64,000 nucleotides of DNA, taken from assembly GCA_034440615.1 (NCBI GenBank), contig JAOTOM010002696.1, positions 50,490 to 114,489 on the forward strand. Direction: 5' to 3'. The notes beneath the pieces were generated by a model. That model had not been told where the DNA came from, searched no databases, and saw only the letters and a list, made by a program, of their open reading frames with translations. Source of the DNA: Ashinkailepas kermadecensis. Lineage: Eukaryota; Arthropoda; Thecostraca; Neolepadidae. The position numbers and the translations under genes are program-made. Shown piece after piece: positions 33,418 to 48,400 of this stretch (its first letter is position 1; each line of letters starts with the position of its first letter).

Positions 33418-36400
33418 CTGAAACCGGCGGTCGGTCATCTTGGGCCACGGACCTCACCCGAGGTCATACACTGAAATCATAAAAGATACATACAAGGTAT
33501 CTAGGGCTTTGGTCTCTGCCATCTGGGACCGTAATCTCAGACATCTCGGACCATGGGTTCGGTAATCTGTGGCTAATGTCTCGATGAATCCGAGGCATGG
33601 GTCCGGTCATCTGGGGCTGTTGCTTCCGTTACCTAAGGTCATGTTCTCAGGCATTTCGGTAGGTTGTCTCACCTTGGGGGTGGAGATCCATAAGATCCAC
33701 GTGCAGAAGATTTACATTCATAAGGTATACGTTCATAAGATATCCGTGCATAATATCGATGTGTATCAAATCTACATTCATGAGGTATATGTTCATAAGA
33801 TCTACGCTGATAAGATCTGCGTTGTTCGATCTTACGTGCAGCAATACGTACGTATAAATCTATAAAAATGTGAGGGTGTGCAGAAAATCTACAGACACAC
33901 TGATGTGCATGAGATCTACGTTCACAAGGTTCATAAAGTCTACGTTCGTGAGATCTACGTGTAGAAGATCTTAAAAAACGGAGAGTGTGCAGAAGATGTA
34001 TAGAAACACTGGGGTGTGCGTACTAACTGCGTTCATAAGATCTACGTGCAGAAAATCTAGAGATCTACGGAGGGTCCCGGTGTTACGTGAAGAGACTAAG
34101 CCCACGGAGGGGCTCTGGCTGTTAAAAAAGTAGTGGCGTTTCCAAAGGGTGAAGGGGCACACGCCACCTGGCAAGTTAGATGGAGCCCTCCACACGACCG
34201 CCCTGGGGGGGGGGGGGGGAGAAATATAACCGAATGAATACAAATTAAAGCGGCACTAGCAGCTTGTCTAGATATTGCCCTTGAGACCTGAAGACGTCCA
34301 CCCTGAGGACTGGGGACGAGTGGTCTAGGGGTAAGATGCTCGTCTCACAATCGAAAGGTTGTGGGTTCGAGTCTCGCCTGTCGCTACTCTTCGCCCGCGA
34401 CCAATCGGCGTGAGATATTGGCGACGCTACATGACTCAACGGTCGACGTGTCGTAAAACCAATAACCAACCAACCAACCACCCTGAGGACTGGGAAGGGC
34501 CGTGAAGAGAAGAGAAGAGAAGAGAGAGATAGAGAGATAGAGAGATAGAGAGAGAGAGAAAGAGAGAGAGGGAGAGAGAGAAAGCTCGCCCGAGAGCTGG
34601 AATGCACATGCCAGCTGGAAAGAGCAGACTCAGCCGGAATGGGATCCTAACACCTGAGGAATAAACACCTGAGCAAAAAAAAAATCGCTGTTGGTTCGAG
34701 ATTGCTGTGAGGAATACTGAGGGCCAGCCTCATAGCTAGAATGTTCTTGAAACCACAACAGCTATCGATAGCTGGGAGCCCCTAACGCTTGAGAGGGCCC
34801 TTAAGGTATAACAGAGCCCATCCCCCATTGAGCTAAGGAGAGTCCCTAGCGCTAAGGATGGTTGTGAGGAATACTGAGGTTCTGGGTCATGAGACCCATG
34901 AAACTAGAAAGACCGTCAAGGTTTGGGAAGGGCCGAACAGCTGGAGAGGGCCCCTGACGACTGAAAATGGTCGCTGAGCGCTAGAGGGAACTGGACTGGA
35001 ATGCCGCCCAAGATGATTGGAAGGGGTCCCTATGAGAAGAACAGTGCCCCTGAAATATAAACAGAGTCCCTAAGGGCTAGCGATGGTAGAATTGTGTTTT
35101 AGAATGCGTCGAGTGCGTTGGTCACTTTGCGTCCATCTCAAGATCCCGGATGACATAATATTGTGCCCTTCGTTGCCAGATGCAGTGCTTCGAACATATC
35201 TGCTAAGCGTTCATATGGCTGGTGTAGACCTACACACTCCCCACCTTTTGTAGATCTGATGCATATCCCAGCGCATTTTGTGCATCTCCTGCACACCTGT
35301 TGTTCTGTAGATGATCTGCACACCCAGCTGCTTTTGTAGATCTTATGCATATCACATATTTGTTTGTAGATCCCTGCACACCCTCACGGTTTGTGGACGT
35401 TCTGCACACCCAACTGTTTTTGTAGACCTTCCGCGCGTAGCTCCCATGAATGCAGACCTTCACGTAAATCTTATGAACGTACATATTATGCACACTCTAG
35501 TTTTTTTGGTAGATTTTCTGCACACCCAGATGTTTTGTAGATCCCCTACACGTCGATCTTATGAACGTAGACCTTATACACGTAGACCTGATGCACATAG
35601 ATCTTATGCACACAGATCTCCTGCACGTAGATCTTATCAACGGAGATCTTGTGCACGTATATTTTACGAACGCAAATCTTATGACTTATTCCCATCTCGG
35701 GCCTTGCGTCATTTGGATTGAATTCGATACAACTAGAGAATGGGCGCCCCTTTACTGTTATTTATGCATTGCCTGCCATTTTCCTGGCATAGTGAAGTCG
35801 ATTATGCCACTCCTACCATTTTGTATTGTGACGACAAATAAAAAGATATTCATCGAACTTCCCCTGCACAAAGGCATAAGCTTTTGATCGCTGCGCAGTC
35901 GTTCTAATGTTGCTGTATTTAGCTGGAGCATTGCATGCCTGAAGTGTTTTCCTTTTCTTTCTACGACTTGTCACGGAATGGGACTGGCTGGGGCCTGGGA
36001 TGTTATAATAGCTATGAAAGATCAGGATATGGGCCAGAGTGGTCACGCACCCCAAGTGGCCTCTACCACTTGATCCGGTGCATGGCCCAGGCCTAAATGA
36101 TTGGCACATCTTTAGTTCCATCAATTGCGGGAGTTCACGCACCCACGAGGAGATGGAGAACTGCATATCTGGAAACTGGCCAATATTAGCTGTCGCGTGC
36201 ATGCATGCATGCATTGACATCTTTCCTTGCATTGAGGTGAAATCAGCAAGTGCGTCTACGAAGTGTGCGTGAGAAGAGGGAGCACCAACCAATCGACAGG
36301 GGCGCCAGAGCCAAGGTCGGCACTCACCAGCAGGGCGACGTACGGTGCGGCGATGCTACCGAACCTGGCGCACATGCTGGAGCTGCCCACGCCGGTGGTG

Positions 36401-39400
36401 CGCAGTATGGTCGGGTACACCTCGGCCGAGAACACGTACACAATGGCGAACGATGCCGATATGCAAAACTTGCCGATCATGGCGAACGTCACGATCGGCC
36501 AGTCGAGCGTGTATACATCTGCCGGCAGGTGGGCGATGCAGAAGGCGGTTGCAAAACAGAGGAATACAGTATGCATGTGCCGGCAGGTGGGCTGTGTAGA
36601 GGACGGCTACGTACGGCGATACAGTATGTATTTATGGGCAGACAGCTGCAGACAGCTGCAGACAGGGGCATTTATGATACATCTGCACACAGACGACGGC
36701 ATAGAGGACGGCTTGGGGCGGGGAATACATTAGACATATGTACGCAGACGACGGTGCAGAAGACGGTTTGGGGCGGGGAATGCATTAGACATCTGCACGT
36801 AGACGACGGCGTAGAAGACGGCTTGGGGCGGGGAATACATTAGACATCTGCGGGCAGACAGACGGGGTTGTGGACAGCGAATGATGGGGATATGCGATCG
36901 ACATCTGCTATGTGTCCATTTGCAGCACAGGCTTTCCAGATATACTGAACTTCAGTACATTTTTGTTAACCTACGAAACACCAATTTCCGTTCGTAGCAT
37001 TTCCACATTTTGTATTTCTTCCCGAGACGCACCGATATTTGTATTGGGGGGGAGGGGGTCCGGGTGGACGCAGCTTTCCGTTTTGCTGTCGTTGATCGGA
37101 AAGTATGATTTATAATTGATGTTCAGAAAGGGTTGTTGGCCAGAGGAGGTGGGGGGTCGGTCTATTTCTTCAGGTTTTGATTGAAATTCATAAAACAAAA
37201 ATGTCGAACTCCGAGGTTGTCCCCATCCCGATTCTCTTGGGTGCGCCTATGATTTCCCTGGATTTGAATATTGTAAAGATCACAAAATGGGTGCTTGTCA
37301 TATCACACCTCCAGGTTCAGCAGTGCTAACGTGCACGCGATGGCATGCCTAGTGCCCACCCGTCTCAAATAGCATGGTGCAGAGACAGGCGATGACACAC
37401 TTGGTACCCACCCGTCTCAAATAGCATGGTGCAGAGACAGGCGATGACACACTCGTACCCACCCGTCTCAAATAGCATGGTGCAGAGACAGGCGATGACA
37501 CACTTGGTACCCACCCGTCTCAAATAGTATGGTGCAGAGACAGGCGATGACACACTCGGTACCCACCCGTCTCAAATAGCATGGTGCAGAGACAGGCGAT
37601 GACACACTTGGTACCCACCCGTCTCAAATAGTATGGTGCAGAGACAGGCGATGACACACTCGGTACCCACCCTTCCCAAATAGCATGGTGCAGACAGGCG
37701 ATGACACACTCGGTACCCACCCTTATCAAAGAGCATGGTGGAGAGGCAAGCGATGACACATCCGGTACGCACCCTTCTCAAAGATCATGGTGCAGAGACA
37801 GGCGATGCCGCCGATCACCATGCTGGCGCAGAGAGCCGGCCGTCGGCCGCTCTTCAGCAGAACAAATATGCTGAGTGTGTAGGCGGGTATCTCCACCAAG
37901 CCACCGATGAAGATGTTGATGAACACGTTGCCACCCAGGTTGCCAGAGTTGAGTGACAGACCATAGTAGACGAAACTGTTGACGAACCAGTTGTAGTAGA
38001 AGTTCAGCGTGCGGCTGCGCAGGTTTGGCGTCATGAAGAGGTTCAAGATGGTGACGCGCTCCACCGTCGTTGCTTTGGTGGCATCCTGAAGCAGCGAGCA
38101 TGCGTCAGCACGAATTCACTACGTTCCTCGGTGCTTTTCCAGAGGAATAGGCTACTTGCCGGCACTTTGGCAAAATGAACAAGTTTCCCCAGCCCACCCC
38201 TCCCACAAGCATAAAGCGATCTTGCGGATGATAAATGCAAACTAACTTTTATCAAGCACGCTTAGGAGACGCCCTACGACCTTCAGCATCTTGACGCGCA
38301 AGCACACTCACTTTAACGTAATGCTCCCCTTATCGCAAACGTATTCTACCTGCCTCAGCCACCTCTGTTTGCACAACACACTAGCCTCGAAAGCGGCGCA
38401 AATGGCCTTTCTGATTCGACACGCCACTAAGCACACTACTTCTCTCCATCACTCACAGGTAGTGCTAAAGTGGCATGTGCTATATAGGGAATATGCATGC
38501 AAAATAGGATGCGGTGTAACGGGTGCACAGGGAACAACGCTCTTAAGACGACCCGAACGTGATAAATTGCCAGGATGTATTCTGGGTACCCATAGGTTCA
38601 GTTCGTGTTTGTGTTTTACTTTGCCCCCGGTTGCCATCGAACTATACTCATGTTGCAGAGGATGTTGGTAGATCGCTGGAAGAGGCGTATGTCGCTTTTG
38701 CGGGAACGCCTCGACAAGTTGCCAACGATTATTAAGTTATTTTTCAGTTGCCAACTTCAAACACCAGGAGAAAAAGTAATCCTGTAAATGCTCAGTATGC
38801 TCGGAAGGCGACCAGGAGGTCCATCACGAATACAACTGCGCATTTCAGGGCATTTGCTGGCCACCGGTGTGATTTTCCGAAAATAAAAATGGGTATTCCG
38901 AGTAGCATTCTAGGATGATTATTCCCGGTTCACGCTTGCAGGTGCAACATTACAATTTTACAAAGTTATGGGTGCCCTGGCACCCATAGATATATTGGAA
39001 ACCACACACCTCCTTCTGGTCACTATGGAATGTCGTGCGACACAAATAACCAATCTTCATTTTGGATCGTCGTTGAACACAACTGACGTTTTCTCTAAGT
39101 ATGCGTATCAGGGTGAGGAAATATAGATCGCCGCTCACCTTATCATCCAAGGGCATACTGTCGCTGTATGGCCGACCGTTCTTTTCGCATATTTTCTTGA
39201 CGATCACTCGGGCCTCTTGCTCCCTTCCTTTGGTTAAAAGCCATCTTGGAGACTCAGGCAGGCTGCAATAACCACACAACGTGATTCAATAGCAAAATGT
39301 ATTTGCTTGCATTGTATGAAAGGGTTGTCAACACCATGCGTGCATAACGCTTTGACACTGACTGGTCTACCTTTCTCCTCCATAACGCTTTGACACTGAC

Positions 39401-42400
39401 TGGTCTATCTTTCTCCTTCATAACGCTTTGATACTGACTGGTCTATCTTTCTCCTCCATAACGCTTTGACACTGACTGGTCTATCTTTCTCCTCCATAAC
39501 GCTTTGACACTGACTGGTCTATCTTTCTCCTCCATAACGCTTTGACACTGACTGGCCTATCTTTCTCGTCGATTTATCGTAGATGTGACGCTGTTCAAAT
39601 GATCCTCTGTCGTACTTGACCAGTCTAATGTCCCGGGCAGTACTTGCATGCTACGTTCACCACTTAACTCGCTGTATCTTGCCAACATAGGGTCACACTA
39701 GGGGCGCTGGAAACGCGAGCCGAGGACAGGCAGCGGGATGCAGTGCCGCCGTACTGCAGGCCCAGGGTCCAATATCATACCATTGTCGGCCGGGACGGAC
39801 GTGACGCGACGTGGCGCGGACGTGTTAACCACAGGCGGCGCGACGTGCTGCACATTGTCACCTATATCGTCACCAAATGATGCACATTGTCACCTATATC
39901 GTCACCAAATGATGCACATTGTCACCTATATCGTCACCAAATGATGCACATTGTCACCTATATCGTCACCAAATGATGCACATTGTCACCTATATTGTCA
40001 CCAAATGATGCACATTGTCACCTATGTCGTTACCAAATGATACACATTTTGACCTATATCGTCACCAAATGATGCACATTGTCACCTATATCGTCACCAA
40101 ATGATAAGGCACCCCTTGTGCCTTTCAAGTGCGTCACGAAGCCATTTTGTAGCAAGAAATGTAAGAACTTCAGGGGACATGTTTTAATGAAACTTGGTAA
40201 ATATGAAAATTTGGAAAGAAGATGTGATTCTGAGCAGCGAAATCAAGACAAGAAATGCAGACAAGGTCATTGGGGTTTCAAAAGCATCACGACCGGGTTC
40301 GATCGGATCAGCTCATGCAAAGTTTTGCTTCGCATGCACACTTCTTGAGATTTGCACTTGCTCGTAATTACATCATGGAACAAGTGAAAACATGTATTCA
40401 CGAATATTCATATAGATACTTAGTGGACAATTAAACACATAGATTACGGATTCTTTCACAGGCATGAGTCGGAGGGGTTTCATATTATTGTGAATCCGCA
40501 CATTCCATGTTATTTTAGGGGTGCTGTGTACACGGTGGGTGTATGGACAGTGCACCCGAAGTATATAAATGTCCACCAGTTTTGGTGAAGGAAAATTTGC
40601 CCGGTCGAGGCGCATTCGTACTCAGATGCTATATTTTATTTGTAGGACATCATGTTCCCTCTGCTGCTTTTTAACTTATCTTTGATGTGTCTTGTTTGTG
40701 CTAGACTTTGTTTTTGCTCTTTTGCCTCTTAAAACCACATTCTTCTGTCCATGTTTAGTTTATATGATATTCAAAAGACCCGTGAAGAGAGCAACCTTTC
40801 CTTCGCGTGCTTTTCATGCCGATTGGCTGACATGACTACAGTATTGCACCCAGTAATACTGATAATCGAACTTAATGCCTCACCATCCAATATGTAACGG
40901 CGTACCAAGTAGCCTTCCGCAACAGCTCCCGGTAAGCTGACCACTCACAACCGTTCCCGGCAAGCTGACCACCCACAACCGCTCCCGGCAAGCTGACCAC
41001 CCACAACCGCTCCCGGCAAGCTGACCACCCACAACCGCTCCCGGCGAGCTGACCACTCACAACCGCTCCCGGCAAGTTGACCACTCACAAATAGAAGGCG
41101 AGCTGACCACTCCCGGCAAGCTGACCACTCACAAATAGAAGGCGAAGAAGACCACTGCCGGGATGACGATGCAGAGTTGCAGCTCCATCCAGGGCTTTAG
41201 CGTGTAAGCGATGCCGGCCAGAGACATAAAGCCGATGGCGAACGTATACTCGTAGGAGATGCCGAGGATGGCTCGCCACTTTCCTCCCACTGACTCGAGC
41301 GCTGAAACACAGTACAGTCTAGTTGTTGCTGCTGCAACACAACGAAGTCTGCATACTACTGCTGTAACACAGTCAGGCTATTTATCACTGCTGCGGCACA
41401 ATACGGTCTCGATGCCACAGCTGCTGCATAATGCAGCCTAGATGCCACTGCTGAGACACGATGCAGCACAGGTATCACTGCTGCGACACGATGCGGTCTA
41501 GGTACCACTGCTGCGACACGATGAAGCACAGATATCACGGTTGCGACACGATGCAGTATATACATCACTACTGCGACACAAAATAGCTTAGCTACCACTG
41601 CTGCGACACCATACAATCTGAAGATGCCACTATTGCTACACAATGCAGTCAAGATGCCACCACTGCTACATAATCCGGTCTAAATACCACTTCTGCTGCA
41701 CAATACAGTATCATAATCAATTGTGCAGCTATCTTAGATACAAGGTACAGTACAATGCAAAACAGCTGTGTTACAAATTGTCCTCATTCAGGGTGATCAT
41801 AATGATCGTTGAGAATTAGCTTGGTAAGCGAAATAGTCTAGGGCGAAACGCAAGCGAGTCTACTGCCTTACATATGGTACGAGGTGCACGTGCGCTGCCA
41901 GGTCGGCCCGGCCCTGTCCGGCCCGGCCCGGACGGAGCTGCCCGGCCCGGACGGAGCTGCCCGGCCCGGATGGAGCTGCCCGGCCCTGCCCGGCCCGGAC
42001 GGAACTGTCCAGTCTGTCCTGGCCCTGCCCGGCCCGGACGGAGCTGCCCGGCCCTGTCCGGCCCGGCCCGACCCGGCCCAGACGGAGCTGTCCAGTCTGT
42101 CCTGGCCCGGACAGAGCTGCCCGGCCCGGCCCGGTTCACCCTGGCCCGACATTCATGGTTTTGAAACTGTGATAACTTCCTTTGTTGCGATGCTTCGCGG
42201 TCGAATTCTTTGCTTGCACTCAGTCAGACGTGTTCTTTTAGTTTTCATTATCAGCCATTCGTAACCCGAATAGCCTTCATGAAGAGTGCTTTATCGTGGC
42301 TGGAAACACAGTTGTTTGCGGCGGCTTTCCTCCGGCGGCCACCTTTTAGCAGCATTCCATGGTGTAATGAAGCATTTCGCGGTCTACTTCTTCCAATCAG

Positions 42401-45400
42401 AACCTGTTGTCATTTTGATGTTCATCAACTTTCATCTCAATATTTTCTTTCAAGTACTCTCAATCTTCGTTCAAAGAAGCTTGCCGCGACATTCCTGCGC
42501 ACCGGCAGCTGACGATTGATCTCGCACCGCAGCTGGCACCCGGCCTCCGTTCCCGTAGACCTCGGTGGTAACGCGGCTGATTAGTGTTCCGGGAATCCGG
42601 GTTTGGGCCGGGAGAGGGATGACGGTCCTTTATTTCTGTGTTTATTAGCAATGCATCTAGGTGAATGTTTCTCATCCGAAATCATTAGTTCTGTACATAT
42701 GTTCGAAGGCGCGTAGCTGTGTAGCACTCAAAGCAATGCGCATATTATATATGCACCGAGATTGGACTATACTGCACTTTTCGCCCTTGCCTACGCTCGT
42801 TTGGCACCCTTATAGGCACCTTATACTGGTGCATTATGTTAGCAACACTTACAATCATCACGGTGTAGGTTAAAGTTAGGAATAACAACGTCGAACTGTC
42901 ATTTTGTTCTTGCACAATGAAAATCGCAAATATTATCAGTCTCCATAGACATTTAGCTCGAGCCGGTGGTAGTCCGGACGGCAGGGTGTTTAAAACGTCG
43001 TTTCAGTGACGTCAGAACCCAATAACAAATGCGCTTACCGTAGACAAATCCCACCGTAAAGAGTGCCATCATTGAGAAGGCGACGACGAACCGCAGTGCT
43101 ATGAACACGATTGCGCTGTTGGCGAAGGCGGCAGCTATGCCGAACACCAGGAAGGTCACAGTGGAGCCCAGCAGGGTAGGTCGGCGGCCGTAGCTGAAAT
43201 GAAACCCGACGTCAGTGCCAGCTGCCGTACTTCAAACGGCACCCATGGCCAGTACCAGCGGCCGTACTTCAAACGGCACCCGTGGCCAGTACCAGCGACT
43301 GCACCTGAAACAACAACCACCGAGGTCGAGGTTCGAGGTCACTGCAACACCAGAGGCTGTATCTGAGGCGGCATCTGTACTTGCCAATTTTCATCCTTAG
43401 CTTTGGTCAAATAGTCTGAAAATGAACTCTAAAACAGATGTTATACTCTTACAGCGATACAACCATCGCTATGAACCGCAAATAATGCAATAATAAATTT
43501 TTCAGGAACGGTCATACAACTATCAAAATCCATTAAGTACTGGGTCAAGTCCCTCGACCCCTCTTTCACCGCGATATTTCCAGCGCGTAATGAGAAAACC
43601 ATCACTGTCCCGATTCCGTCGCTCAAAGTTCGCTCCCACTTCACCACCGATGTGTTTAACTCCTTGTTGTCTTGCACGTCTTCCCCCATCTCTTCTATTG
43701 CCCATCCGTGTGGAGAGGCGCCACCTACTGCAGCTGGATCGCCAGGTCATCAAGCTGGCTGTCAGGTTCGTCGTCGGGGCCAAGCGCTGTGACCGTGTCA
43801 CCACCATAGCTATCCAACGTACTGGGCCGGGCCACCACGGCTGACGAGGTGATGCAGCGCCGCGCCCTGCTGCTGGGCCGGGCCACCACGGCTGACGAGG
43901 TGATGCAGCGCCGCAGTATGCGCACCGCGCCCTGCTGCTGGGCCGGGCCACCACGGCTGACGAGGTGATGCAGCGCCGCAGTATGCGCACCGCGCCCTGC
44001 TGCTGGGCCGGGCCACACCGGCTGACGGGGTGATGCAGCGCCGCAGTATGCGCACCGCGCCCTGCTGCTGGGCCGGGCCACACCGGCTGACGAGGTGATG
44101 CAGCGCCGCAGTATGCGCACCGCGCCCTGCTGCTCATTCGATGTAACTCGTCAGCTGATGAGTGTGTTCATTGCGAGCTCGGGCGTCACGGCATCACACA
44201 CGGACAGCGACTAAGCGTGCCGGCACACTGCACCTGCCTCTCGTGGGACTCGCAGTCACCCGTGATATTCGCTGTCACTCACTTCACAATTTCCTGCCAT
44301 GTGATATCATGGATGATTTCCGGGAAATTATCGAAACGCAAAATATCGAGTGGATGAATATGGAACGCAACATATTGAGGGTGCAAAATATCGACCGCAC
44401 AAAATATCGGAAACGCGAAGAATCGAATCGAAAAATGTCAAATACGCAACATACCGAACACGCAAGATATCGAATCGCAAAATATAAAATGCACATCCAA
44501 GTCGCAAAATATTGAATCGCAAAATACTTCGTGCACAAAATATACAACGCGTAAAGTGACTATAAAAAAATGTTAAGTCGCCAGTCCGTTCACTCACATC
44601 ACGTCATTTCCCTTGTCTACATCCTACCTCACCATTCAACCTTCTGAAGGGCATTTTTCGCTTACTGCACCATGAAGTTTTAATGATAGTAGCATACTTG
44701 AAAGTGAAATAAATATTGGTGAAACAAACTTGTATTTGCCAATGACACAATTTGTTTATGACTTTCACACATTATGAGGGACGGAATGGATGATGATTGA
44801 TGTTTAAATCTGTTTTTGTTTGCTTGTTGGTAATGCTCTTTTCAGCATACTGCAAAGTTCTACCCATGTGCACTCTTTTCATAGCTAACAGTATTGAATC
44901 CTGATAGGGTACTTGGCCCGTCAGCTTGCATACATATTCTCCTACTCCCAATGTATGCCTTGCCCCACTCCCACCTCCGTTCATCCTAAAACTATTAAAC
45001 TTGGGGCTGTACTTGCATGCCATGCATAGTAAATTCCACAGAGCTATGCAAACGTATTGCCATTGGAAACATCTGATCATGCCATTAAGTTGTGCACACA
45101 ATTATCAACTCTGGCAAATAATGTTGGCGGTCATGCGTGTATGTGCTTTGTTTGCAAACATTATAGTTCGAACAAAACAATGGAAATTTACCACTGTTAA
45201 ACATTCATACTCCGCCAAAAAAGATGCTCACGATCTTTTGGTTGGTCAAACTAAGCTCTATTTGAAAATTTAAAGCACACCTCAAGGTGATCTATTAATT
45301 TGTTTTCCAACTGGAATGCTCACATTTGGCTATGTCGTTAGCTATCAGGATTAAAATCAATGGAGTGTAACAAAGGACCTAGTTCATGTTTGTATCGCAA

Positions 45401-48400
45401 TTGGTAGATACGTAACGCGTCACTAGCCACACGGGTGTATCTGCTTTGAAAGATGTGAAACTAATAATCCTCGCTCGTTATGCGTGAAAAGTTTGTCTTC
45501 TGGTATTCCACGTATAGTCGACGAAAGTTATGATGCTTGCGACCACTAGCCAACCATACAAGGAATATGATGCTGAACTGCAGCTCGCCGCCTGGCTAGC
45601 TCAGTTTGCAGAGCGCTGATCTCAGGGACGAGATCGGACCCACCCCGACAGGGCTGGTCCACCTCTCCTATCCACCCATCGAGGTTCATATGTGACTCTT
45701 CTGGAAGAGTGCTGGTAGCCAGGAAAAGCCACGTTGAGCCAGGGAGCCGGGTCGACCCGTCGAAACATTGGCAGTATGCTAAACGTTGGTCATCAAATTT
45801 CCCGTTGAATTTTTACACAGCGGTGGTACCACGAATTTTCGACTGTGCAGGTGGTGTTTTAAAAAAGGGTCTTGGGATAATGAGGTACACTCAACCTGAA
45901 ATCATGTCCAGTTCGTTAGAGCAGTACAAAGTCCGGTCATGCGGTAGATCATACATGGATCTGTCTTAAAGCATTTCTCAGCAAGCACCTAGTAAAGATA
46001 AGGGCAATTGTTGAATATGTCTCTATTGGCTGAAGTGGACCACCCTATACCCGCTCAATGGATTCTTTTCAGCTAAAAAGGTCCTTCTTATAGTAAAAAG
46101 CGCCCTCTTGGGTGAACAAGGTGCTCCTCCAGAGCGCTCAAATGCACACAACCTCTGTCCCCCGCCCCCCCCCCCCCCCCCCCCCCCATCCACCATTCAA
46201 CGAACTTTCAGATGAAGGCACCCTTGCAAGGATTTTCACGGTGGCAGCCCTCCTCCAAAGGAAATAGTGCCCATGCAGACGAGTGCCCTCATGAAAATTC
46301 CTAGATCCGCCTCTGCGATGAGGTGCTTCAAATCTAGCACAACGGCGCGTCCCGTTGTGTTCAAGAATAACCGCAGGCCGAATGTGACAACAATGTAGCA
46401 AGTAGTAACACAATTCGCGGTAGGTGCTGTGCTTAGGACGATCCCGCCATGCAAGGACTGCATATATTTGGTAAGGTTTAGCAATTACGACAGAAGGAGA
46501 GCAAAAGGCAAGATCAATTGATCGTGATCATTGAACGTGGTTGTCCCACCAGAAGGTGGTGCAGAAACCCACCAGACCAGAGCATGCGTGTGGCCTTCCA
46601 CAGTGAATTTGGAAGTTCAACAGCATGTGGCACCTATTGGTTGGTTTGAACCTCACCAGTCAGCACGTACCCAGCCCACCGGTGGTCCCCAACTTCACCA
46701 GTCAGTGTACGCACCCAGCCCGCCGACGGATTCTCAAATTCACCGGCCAGTGCACATCGCGCACCCACTAGAATATTTCAATTTTCAACATCGTTAAAAT
46801 GCAAGCATATCACGGTGGTGATCCCACTTTCAGTGTTTGCTCTCAACGGGCCCAACCCACATACCATGGCTGTGAGTGGGCCTCAAACTCACATGTCGGC
46901 GAGCATGCCTCCAACAACAGCTCCCAGAAGTACGCCCAGCATGTAGATGGCCTGCGCGTGCGCGACCGTCTCTGCTGAATCGCATACCAGGTCAAACTGA
47001 AACATAGAAGCAGCCGGCTTAGCCACGAATATATGATGTCCTGGGCAGCAGCCAGCCCATTCGGACAGCATCAGAGGGGCAGGACAGAACGACCCACCCG
47101 AAGCACCCTCACCTCTCAGAATGCATTTACAATTTACGCACAGGGTAACTCTGGAGCTGTGATTTCGAAAAGACCATTGTTAATCTGAACATATTTTGAG
47201 GTTGCCGACAGGGAGAGGTTTAAATTGGGCTGCTCGTCACAATCGTGTTAACACTCGCACATTACCACCATCCGCATCGTTCGGCCGCCTTGCCAACATA
47301 CATGCATTGCACACTACCCACACACATGCATACATAAGAGCCTCATCTTCGTCCTCGGGCAACATACCCCCACTTCCCTCCATCCCGACGTGAAGGAAAG
47401 GTCGTTGTCATCACCGGTAGATTCCTCCCAGTTCCCCAAAAGCCAGTAACCTATCCCTTATGACGAACATTATTGAACCCGTTCGTTTTATAACATAATA
47501 TGCAAGGTATGACGGCTTCTGTTAAGCTATGGGGACAATCCTGCCGCTCAGTCAAAGCTGCCAGGGCCCTCCTCTCGTCCCCCGATGTGGTCAAGCCTAT
47601 ACATGGTGCGCTGCAGCTGCACTGTCATGACATCAACGACTACTTTGCATACTCATACATAATTCATTGCTGCATATGCTCACCATGACATGTGGTGAGC
47701 ACATGCTGTGACCGGCGCTTCGCCTGGGAACACCGCATCACTGCGGACCACTTGACCTCTACGTATCGATCCTTACTTATCGAACGTGCAGCAAACGACC
47801 TAGACCTTCAGCTACGCCAGAATCCGACTGACCCTGGACCGCCGAACAGCGAGGCTGGTATTACCTGACGATACCATGGACACCACGACAGTCTACATGG
47901 TTGGAGACACCATGGACACTACGACAGTCTGCTCCGCCGCAGACGTGTGTTCCTCACATAACGTGTGATCAGCGCCAGCCTTACTCTTCGCTACAGATCC
48001 TTAGGACCGTTCGCCTACTGTTGAGTTGAGATATAACTGTACGTGCAATGGTATATCAAAACTTAGACAACTAATCTTGCAAGGGGCATAAATGTGCAAA
48101 GGCAACTGCAAAGCAAACCAACATTGTCAAATTGAGCCACGTCACGATCGCATTGGCGTCTTCGATGAAGCACGGCAATCGCACTGGAACATGCTTCGTA
48201 ACAAAGGTACGAAACGCGAAGCCGAAGCACCACGTTTTCGAGGAAACACTGCGATTGCACTGGTGTATGCTTCGTAACAAAGGTACGAAGAGCGGAGCAG
48301 GAACGCCATGTGCTGATGCCCCCGTGGCAGAAAGCTGTACCGTGTACATCGCGCGATACACAGTTGCAAGCAACCCATTGTGTCCACATCTGTAGTTAAT

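Noticed and set aside
34312..34385. tRNA-Val gene
   Set aside because: It has the A and B boxes, but the anticodon and acceptor stems do not pair and the sequence continues into a SINE body with a TSD.
37365..37781. Repeated peptide CVIACLCTMLFETGGY as a separate protein
   Set aside because: It is the intronic copy of the SLC22 exon end. Each unit includes a donor and shifts frame.
39850..40105. Regular 32-bp repeats resembling a CRISPR array
   Set aside because: Units are contiguous with no unique spacers, in an intron of a eukaryotic gene.
41816..42264. Collagen-like Pro/Gly-rich frames on both strands
   Set aside because: Product of the GGCCCGGACGG array. There is no true G-X-Y periodicity and the region is intronic.
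43523..44137. 204-codon frame (-) with repeated peptides
   Set aside because: A 65-bp GC-rich array gives the same peptides in all three minus frames.
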